From: DASWUZ01 sp036401395
GTDB taxonomy: Bacteria; Acidobacteriota; Terriglobia; Terriglobales; Acidobacteriaceae
Length of the DNA stretch: 11,749 bases
Reading direction: 5' to 3'
NCBI GenBank assembly: GCA_036401395.1
Contig: DASWUZ010000397.1
Span: 1-11,749 of the forward strand
Below are positions 7,921 to 11,749 of this stretch, piece by piece (the first letter of the stretch is position 1; every line of letters starts with the position of its first letter). The translations under genes were made by a program, and so were the position numbers. The notes beneath the pieces are model-generated. The model was not told the origin of the DNA. It did no database searches and worked only from the letters and a program-made list of their open reading frames with translations.

Positions 7921-8895
7921 CTAGTCCATCAGCAGTAGTATCTTGCCGGTAGTCTTCCGTCCCTCAAGATCGCGGTGGGCCTGGGCTGCGTTTGCCAGAG
8001 GATAGGTGTGCCCGATCCGCACCTTCAGCTTTCCAGCCTGGACACAACCCAGCACGTCTTCAGCGCGCTCCACGAGTTCCTCGCGCGTTTGCGTGTAGTG
8101 CTGCAGCGATGGCCGGGTTATAAAGAGAGACCCCTTGGCGGACAGTTGAATCAGGTCGAAGGGCGGTACCGCTCCACTCGACCCTCCGAAGAGCACCAGG
8201 AGGCCTCGCGGCCGCAAGCAGTTCAGCGACTTGTCAAAGGTCGTCTTCCCCACTGAATCGTAGACCACATCCACACCACGCCCGGCGGTCAGGTGCTTCG
8301 TCTCCACCTCAAAGTCACACTCCGTGTAGAGGATCACGTCGCTCGCCCCAGCCTCTAGCACCAACGCCGCCTTTTCTTCCGTTGAAACCGTAGCGATTAC
8401 CCGCGCCCCTAGCTGAGATGCCATTTGCGTAAGCAGCAGTCCAACTCCACCCGCTGCGGCGTGTACCAGTGCCGTGTCCCCGGCCTTCAGCGCATAAGTC
8501 GAACGCGTCAGGTAATGGGCCGTCATTCCCTGCAGCATTACCGCGGCCGCGTCTTTAAGGCCCACGCCCTCAGGGACCGCAATGAGCTTCTCCAGCGGCA
8601 CGACAGCCAACTCGGCATAACTTCCCATCACTCCGCACCAGGCTACTCGGTCGCCCACGCAAAAACCTTCGGCGGCGCCCGTCCCGAGTGCTTCAATAGT
8701 CCCCGCGCCCTCCATCCCCGGCACAAATGGAAGCGCAGCCTTATACCGCCCTTCGCGATGATAAACATCGATGAAATTAACACCGGCAGCATGGACCCGT
8801 ACGAGCGCGCTTCCAGGGCCGGCTACAGGGGCCCTTAGCTCGGCAAACCGGAGGACATCGGGGTCCCCGGTTGTTGTTATCTCAATAGCCTTCAT
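7921..8895 (-). CDS. qor: NADPH:quinone oxidoreductase-like MDR protein (zeta-crystallin type)
   Basis: Zinc-free medium-chain dehydrogenase/reductase of 324 aa, about the length of E. coli QorA. Family members reduce quinones or other electrophilic carbonyls one or two electrons at a time using NADPH (EC 1.6.5.5 for the type enzyme); cytosolic. The N-terminal GroES-like domain contains NFIDVYHREGRY (40-51) and VPGMEGAGT (58-66). The Rossmann fold carries the nucleotide motif AAAGGVG at 146-152, and GVDVVYDSVG (207-216) and RPSLQHY (261-267) are characteristic of the QorA branch. None of the structural-zinc cysteines of alcohol dehydrogenases are seen. The start is ATG with only a weak ribosome site. 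It is separated from the gene upstream by 328 bp, so it probably has its own promoter, though I could not pick one out convincingly. It could be the first gene of the run that continues into DUF4126 and glgE, 60 bp downstream. Exact substrate is unknown. Confidence 0.92.
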   Translation of the reverse strand: MKAIEITTTGDPDVLRFAELRAPVAGPGSALVRVHAAGVNFIDVYHREGRYKAALPFVPGMEGAGTIEALGTGAAEGFCVGDRVAWCGVMGSYAELAVVPLEKLIAVPEGVGLKDAAAVMLQGMTAHYLTRSTYALKAGDTALVHAAAGGVGLLLTQMASQLGARVIATVSTEEKAALVLEAGASDVILYTECDFEVETKHLTAGRGVDVVYDSVGKTTFDKSLNCLRPRGLLVLFGGSSGAVPPFDLIQLSAKGSLFITRPSLQHYTQTREELVERAEDVLGCVQAGKLKVRIGHTYPLANAAQAHRDLEGRKTTGKILLLMD

Positions 8896-9089
8896 AGCGA
8901 CAAGAATGCCACCTACCGGCTACATATGGGAAATCGACCGGCTGGAAATGGCCATAGGATGTACGAGCGAGCGCCACAATACAAACATTCGGCCACACAC
9001 GAACTGGCAGTCGAACTAAGCCAAAGCAGAAGTGGTGGGTCAGGTTGAAACCCCCGGATTCGAGCAGGCATGTTCAGCGTCAATGTGTG

Positions 9090-9119
9090 CATTGGCCTGA
9101 AAGCAAGATTGGGCCAATG
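9090..9119. repeat. Inverted repeat CATTGGCC / GGCCAATG
   Basis: Perfect 8-bp arms at 9090-9097 and 9112-9119 around a 14-base loop. It lies in the non-coding region between the SRPBCC gene and qor, 22 bp from the larger hairpin at 9141-9180. No T-run follows on either strand, so it is not a standard intrinsic terminator. It could be part of a bipartite termination/processing structure or a regulator site for qor. Confidence 0.6.
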
Positions 9120-9140
9120 TTACTTAGCCGGAAAGGCGGC

Positions 9141-9180
9141 CAAGCAACGGACGCCGTTATAACTAGGCGTCCGCCGCTTG
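9141..9180 (-). terminator. Strong 15-bp hairpin, possible terminator of the ArsR-SRPBCC transcript
   Basis: Arms at 9141-9155 and 9166-9180 pair at 13 of 15 positions, including an uninterrupted CGGACGCC/GGCGTCCG block, around a 10-base loop that is itself built on GTTATAAC. A second, outer inverted pair TTAGCCG/CGGCTAA (9124-9130 and 9207-9213) brackets it. It begins 43 bp after the SRPBCC stop codon, where a terminator is expected, but the downstream minus-strand sequence has only CCTTTCC instead of a real T-run. Termination is therefore inferred; an attenuating or RNA-stabilising hairpin or a small palindromic repeat element are alternatives. Confidence 0.5.
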
Positions 9181-9223
9181 CCTAGCTGTATTTCGCGGCT
9201 GATGATCGGCTAAACTTCAACAC

Positions 9224-9733
9224 TTATTTGGCCTGTTTCAGCTCCGCAACGACTGCGGCAAATTTTTCGAGTATCTGGTTCCAGCCCTCTGCCTGCCCGC
9301 TGTTTATTGCGTTCTCCCTGGTTTCATTGCCAGTGAAGGTGAGCTTGGTCCGGCCGTTTCCTAGATCCTCAAAAGTAATTACGTCGTACGCGTCGTCTAT
9401 AGCCTCGTGTTCTACTCCATATTGCGCAGCATCTACCTTGTTTCCTTCCGGGTCGGAGAAGTACATGGAGGAGACTATCTTCTCGTGCAGAACGATCTCG
9501 TGGTATTCACCGCCATTCCAGAACTCCTGGCCGTCGGGCGCTCTCATGCAGCAGAGAAATTTTCCTCCCACGCGAAAATCCATCTTGCAGGCGGGCGAGG
9601 TAAAACCCTTCGGGCCCCACCACTGCATTACATACCGCGGGTCTGTCCACGCCTTCCAAACCAGCTCGCGTGGGGCATCAAAAACTCTTGTGACAACCAT
9701 CCGCTCCGTCTCGTTAGCCGTGTTTGCTGTCAT
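9224..9733 (-). CDS. SRPBCC / AHSA1 (Aha1 C-terminal-like) family protein
   Basis: Cytosolic single-domain START-like protein of 169 aa with a helix-grip fold that forms a hydrophobic ligand cavity. Recognisable parts are the first strand and helix VTRVFDAPRELVWKAWTDP (14-32), the QWWGPKGF signature (37-44), the strand DFRVGGKF (52-59), YHEIVLHEKIV (77-87), and the C-terminal helix AEGWNQILEKFAAVVAEL (148-165), which includes the conserved GW. No enzymatic residues can be assigned and the ligand is unknown. The start is the ATG at 9733, chosen because it has a strong AAGGAGAG ribosome site about five bases upstream and overlaps the repressor stop as ATGA. A longer frame exists up to 9862 but runs through the repressor gene. 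ArsR-type regulators coupled to such proteins are a common bacterial pair, so its expression is presumably controlled by the upstream gene. Confidence 0.93.
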   Translation of the reverse strand: MTANTANETERMVVTRVFDAPRELVWKAWTDPRYVMQWWGPKGFTSPACKMDFRVGGKFLCCMRAPDGQEFWNGGEYHEIVLHEKIVSSMYFSDPEGNKVDAAQYGVEHEAIDDAYDVITFEDLGNGRTKLTFTGNETRENAINSGQAEGWNQILEKFAAVVAELKQAK

Positions 9734-10068
9734 TTCTCTCCTTGTTGTTTTTTCATTTGATTTACTACCACATCCAATTTGTCGAAACTCTCTTCCCAGA
9801 ATCGGCGATAGCTGATAGCCCAGTCGCTGACTGCCTTGATCGCCTGTGGCCTTAGCGTGCACACACTCTCTCGTCCACGCCTGGTCTTGGTCACGATCTT
9901 CGCCCGCACCAGGTAGGCGATATGTTTTGAAATCATCTGCTGGGAGAGTGAAAACGGTTCCGTTAATGCATGGACAGAGGCAGCCCCAGTGGAGAGTCGT
10001 TCGATCATCGCCCGACGGGTTGGATCAGACAAAGCCGCGAACGTTGTGCCCAATTTATCCACAACCAT
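9730..10068 (-). CDS. ArsR/SmtB-family winged-helix repressor (non-metal type)
   Basis: DNA-binding repressor of 112 aa. AALSDPTRRAMIERLS (11-26) is the classic ArsR opening helix, and the helix-turn-helix spans about 32-56 with recognition helix SLSQQMISKHIAYLVRAKIV, followed by the beta wing TKTRRGRESVCTLRP (60-74). The metal-binding ELCVCDL motif of ArsR/SmtB sensors is absent and there is a single Cys (C70), so it is unlikely to sense metal; it belongs with the regulators paired with SRPBCC proteins. The TGA stop overlaps the SRPBCC start as ATGA, so the pair is translationally coupled. The annotated ATG has no ribosome site and lies inside a 20-bp palindrome and just after a possible -10 box; a GTG two codons later (10062-10060) falls exactly where transcription would begin, so the real product may start there. 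Autoregulation through the palindrome is inferred. Confidence 0.93.
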   Translation of the reverse strand: MVVDKLGTTFAALSDPTRRAMIERLSTGAASVHALTEPFSLSQQMISKHIAYLVRAKIVTKTRRGRESVCTLRPQAIKAVSDWAISYRRFWEESFDKLDVVVNQMKKQQGEK

Positions 10069-10078
10069 ATGGTAGTGG
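10059..10078. promoter_or_regulatory. 20-bp near-perfect palindrome, candidate ArsR operator
   Basis: The arms CCACAACCAT (10059-10068) and ATGGTAGTGG (10069-10078) are reverse complements at 9 of 10 positions, with the central ACCATATGGT perfect. The site covers the first codons of the repressor gene and its putative -10 box, an ideal place for a dimeric repressor to block its own transcription. Binding is inferred from position and symmetry. Confidence 0.6.
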
Positions 10079-10096
10079 GTTTTCTATTGATGTCAA
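10069..10096 (-). promoter_or_regulatory. Sigma-70-type promoter for the ArsR-SRPBCC operon
   Basis: On the minus strand a perfect TTGACA (10096-10091) is followed after 16 bp by TACCAT (10074-10069), which matches 4 of 6 bases of the -10 consensus including the key first two and last positions. Transcription would begin near 10062, which is the G of an in-frame GTG. The -10 box is inside the palindrome described above. Confidence 0.5.
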
Positions 10097-10158
10097 GGAG
10101 CGAATTGCCTCGGGTCCACAAGGTAACGCTGGCCCGGATCACTCATGTATTAGTCACC

Positions 10159-10190
10159 ATAAGCGCAGCTTTAACCGAATGTGTGCTTAT
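10159..10190 (-). terminator. Hairpin directly after the dinB-like stop codon
   Basis: ATAAGCGCA (10159-10167) and TGTGCTTAT (10182-10190) form a nine-position stem with one non-Watson-Crick pair around a 14-base loop, starting one base past the stop codon at 10192. There is no T-run after it on the minus strand, so it is at best a weak terminator or a 3'-end stabiliser. Confidence 0.3.
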
Positions 10191-10191
10191 C

Positions 10192-10778
10192 TCAACGCTG
10201 GCGCGAGTGGCTGAAACCTGCACGTTCGCCAGCCTCATGGACCCTCAGCGTGTGCCAGAGATGACGGCGATTATGAACAGCCAGGATGTTTAGTCCGCTA
10301 GCCAGGCTAAACCAGACTCCCGCCGCGAGCGGACTCTTGAAAACCGCGCTGTTCAAGTCGGTATTGACGTTCGTCGCCAGGAACTCGTTGGCCGCTTGAT
10401 TCACTTCCACAAAACGCGCCAACGCATCAGAAACCGGTACCGCATTGCTAGGCAGGATTATCCTGGGCGCTTTGAACTTTAAGTATGGCCGAACCGGAGG
10501 TTCCATCATGCGCACGAACATGCGGCCCACAAAGCCGGGCTTCGCAGGGCCTCGCCGGACTTTCGCCTGAGCTCGCGCACGGTCGGCAACAACATTCATC
10601 GCGCTAATGTAAATGGCGTTGGTCGTCGCCAGGTGATCGAGGTGCTCGGCGACGCTCCAGGAGTGTTCACCCTCCCGCCAGGAACCCTGCTCCGCCGACG
10701 TGAGGTTTTCAAACCCGAGTTGCACAGCCGGTACTGATCTGCAAGCGACTGAAGATCGGGCGGAAGCGAACAATTCAT
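10192..10778 (-). CDS. DinB/YfiT-like four-helix protein with an apparent N-terminal frameshift
   Basis: Member of the DinB superfamily, putative metal-dependent helical-bundle proteins, many of them thiol-dependent hydrolases or transferases of unknown substrate. Conserved parts in the main frame are WSVAEHLDHLATTN, with two His, and the C-terminal HNRRHLWH with three, which together would bind a divalent metal. The main frame has no good start: it opens only at a TTG (10773) and its first 15 residues do not look like the family. In the adjacent frame an ATG at 10778 encodes MNCSLPPDLQSLADQYR, a typical family N-terminus, which then loses similarity. Adding one G at CGG-CT (about 10728) joins the two into a continuous 195-residue protein reading QYRAVQLGFENLTSAEQ. 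The break is therefore a one-base deletion or a sequencing error in a short G run. The gene lies 28 bp after the glycosyltransferase and could be in its transcript. If the frameshift is real, translation from TTG could still give a nearly full-length product. Confidence 0.82.
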
Positions 10779-10806
10779 CTGTTCAATAGCGTCACTACGA
10801 GAATTC

Positions 10807-11749
10807 TCAACCCTCGTGCAGCATGCTCGGCTCTTCCGGATTTCGCAGCCGCACTAGCCGATCAACCGCATAAGGCGCGCGATGCGAAGATTGGTGGTAA
10901 TGCCGCACCTGCAACTCCCCTAGCAGCCCGATCGCGAGCATTTGAATGCCAGCCAGAATCAGCACCCCGGCAATCACAAACAACGGGCCATGCTCATCCA
11001 TCACATGCTGATGGGTGAAAATCTTCAGCATCAGCAGAAAGAACGAGACGCCCGCACCGCCAACCACGCCCAGCGCGCCAAACGCACCAAAGAAGTGCAG
11101 CGGCCGCGTCATATATCGCAATAAAAACCGTATCGTCAGAAGGTCAAAAAACACGCGAAACGTCCGCGAAATCCCGTAATGCGATTTACCCTTTTCCCGG
11201 GTGATGTTCGAGATAGGAATCTCGCAGATACTCGCCCCATACCACGAAGCCAGCGCCGGGATGAACCGGTGCATCTCCCCATACAGCGGAATATTGTGGA
11301 TGACTTCGCGCCGATAAGCCTTGAACGTCGTCCCGAAGTCGTGGATGTCCACGCCCGACAACTTAGCCATCAGCCAGTTCGCGCAGCGCGACGGAATGCG
11401 CCGCATCACGAAGTTGTCCACGCGCTCTTTGCGCCAGCCGCTGACCACGTCGTAGCCCTCTTCGAGCTTCTCCAGGAACTGGGGCACCTCGTCGGGATCG
11501 TGCTGCAGATCGCCGTCCATGGCCAGGATGAATTCGCCCTGCGAGTGATCGAAGCCGGCCGCAAGCGCTGAAGTTTGCCCGAAGTTTCGCCGCAGCTTAA
11601 CTACTAAAACGCGGCTATCGACCGCCGCAATCTCCTCCAACAGCTTGTACGTCCGGTCGCTCGACCCATCGTCCACGAATACCAACTCAAAGCTGTCGCC
11701 AACCTGCTCCATCACCGCCTTGAGGCGGTCGTATAGGGCAGTTACATTT
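10807..11749 (-). CDS. Family 2 glycosyltransferase, DPM1/ArnC/GtrB-like, N-terminus cut by window edge
   Basis: Membrane-attached GT-A glycosyltransferase that in this family transfers a sugar from a nucleotide donor to a polyprenyl phosphate on the cytoplasmic face. The frame stays open to the window edge; codons upstream of the first possible start (GTG, 11715) read NVTALYDRLKAV, which matches the family, so the true start lies outside and about 10-20 residues are missing. In the visible 313 residues, FELVFVDDGSSD (about 20-31) is the nucleotide site, AMDGDLQHDP (76-85) carries the metal-binding DxD, and ITREKGKSHYG (182-192) is the conserved R/K-rich acceptor-phosphate motif. Two C-terminal membrane segments follow at about 218-244 and 255-277, then a basic tail, as in ArnC- and GtrB-type enzymes. 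The sugar and acceptor cannot be read from the sequence. The dinB-like gene follows after 28 bp. Confidence 0.93.
   Translation of the reverse strand, partial: NVTALYDRLKAVMEQVGDSFELVFVDDGSSDRTYKLLEEIAAVDSRVLVVKLRRNFGQTSALAAGFDHSQGEFILAMDGDLQHDPDEVPQFLEKLEEGYDVVSGWRKERVDNFVMRRIPSRCANWLMAKLSGVDIHDFGTTFKAYRREVIHNIPLYGEMHRFIPALASWYGASICEIPISNITREKGKSHYGISRTFRVFFDLLTIRFLLRYMTRPLHFFGAFGALGVVGGAGVSFFLLMLKIFTHQHVMDEHGPLFVIAGVLILAGIQMLAIGLLGELQVRHYHQSSHRAPYAVDRLVRLRNPEEPSMLHEG

Larger units (their letters stand above)
8896..9223. other. 328-bp non-coding region with two hairpins, upstream of qor
   Basis: No credible gene is present: the only frame across part of it is a plus-strand continuation of the antisense of qor. 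It must hold the end of the SRPBCC transcript and the promoter of qor. The half nearest the SRPBCC gene is rich in inverted repeats (described separately at 9090-9119 and 9141-9180). The half nearest qor has a 7-bp direct repeat ACCGGCT but no recognisable -35/-10 pair. A GGATTCGA-like stretch near 9055 recalls a tRNA T-loop but nothing else of a tRNA is there. Confidence 0.55.

Noticed and set aside
9040..9080. tRNA-like T-loop sequence on the minus strand (TCGAATCC followed by G-run)
   Set aside because: No acceptor stem, anticodon arm or D-arm can be folded around it.
9228..9815. Plus-strand open frame of 195 codons antisense to the SRPBCC and ArsR genes
   Set aside because: It mirrors two well-supported coding genes, its translation resembles no family I know, and the minus-strand genes have ribosome sites and overlaps that fix them as real.
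9734..9862. N-terminal extension of the SRPBCC gene up to 9862
   Set aside because: It would read through the repressor gene in another frame; the ATG at 9733 has a strong ribosome site and an ATGA overlap.
9730..10068. Metal-sensing role for the ArsR-family protein
   Set aside because: The ELCVCDL-type metal site is absent, there is only one Cys, and the gene is coupled to an SRPBCC protein, not to a transporter or arsenate reductase.
10125..10202. 9-bp direct repeat AACGCTGGC at 10125-10133 and 10194-10202
   Set aside because: One copy lies partly in the end of the dinB-like coding sequence, there are only two copies, and a 9-mer match over this span can arise by chance.

Overview
The window carries only minus-strand genes, so transcription runs from high to low coordinates. 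Gene content (a GlgE-pathway cluster with a fused trehalose synthase-maltokinase, a DUF4126 membrane protein, an ArsR/SRPBCC pair, a DinB-like protein and a DPM1/ArnC-type glycosyltransferase) together with moderately high GC suggests a free-living soil-type bacterium. Acidobacteriota is my best guess. This is inferred from gene families only; there is no rRNA or tRNA to anchor it.

Layout in the direction of transcription (right to left): (1) 11749-10807, a polyprenyl-phosphate-type family 2 glycosyltransferase with two C-terminal membrane segments, cut by the window edge. (2) 10778-10192, a DinB/YfiT-like protein whose first 17 codons lie in a different frame from the rest, apparently through loss of one G. 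(3) 10068-9224, an ArsR-type repressor and an AHSA1/SRPBCC protein joined by an ATGA overlap; a 20-bp near-perfect palindrome covers the repressor's start codon. (4) 9223-8896, a 328-bp gap with two clear inverted repeats. (5) 8895-7921, an NADPH:quinone reductase-like MDR protein. (6) 7860-1, a tight run of five genes: DUF4126 membrane protein, CX4C flavoprotein disulfide reductase (GTGA overlap), GlgE (42-bp gap), TreS-maltokinase fusion (likely short overlap), and a glycosyltransferase-like protein (18-bp gap) cut by the left edge.

The best understood part is the alpha-glucan module. TreS interconverts trehalose and maltose, the fused maltokinase makes maltose-1-phosphate, and GlgE uses that to extend alpha-1,4-glucan. 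The usual partner, branching enzyme GlgB, is not in the window; the slot after treS is taken by a divergent glycosyltransferase-like protein. The flavoprotein and DUF4126 gene upstream are probably co-transcribed with this module, but no biochemical link can be read from the sequence.

I do not see a clearly new biological system. The most useful items for follow-up are the dinB frameshift, the ArsR palindrome/promoter arrangement with a possible leaderless GTG start, the unusual GT-like protein beside treS, and the structured 328-bp intergenic region. No tRNA, rRNA, CRISPR array, insertion sequence or attachment site was seen.
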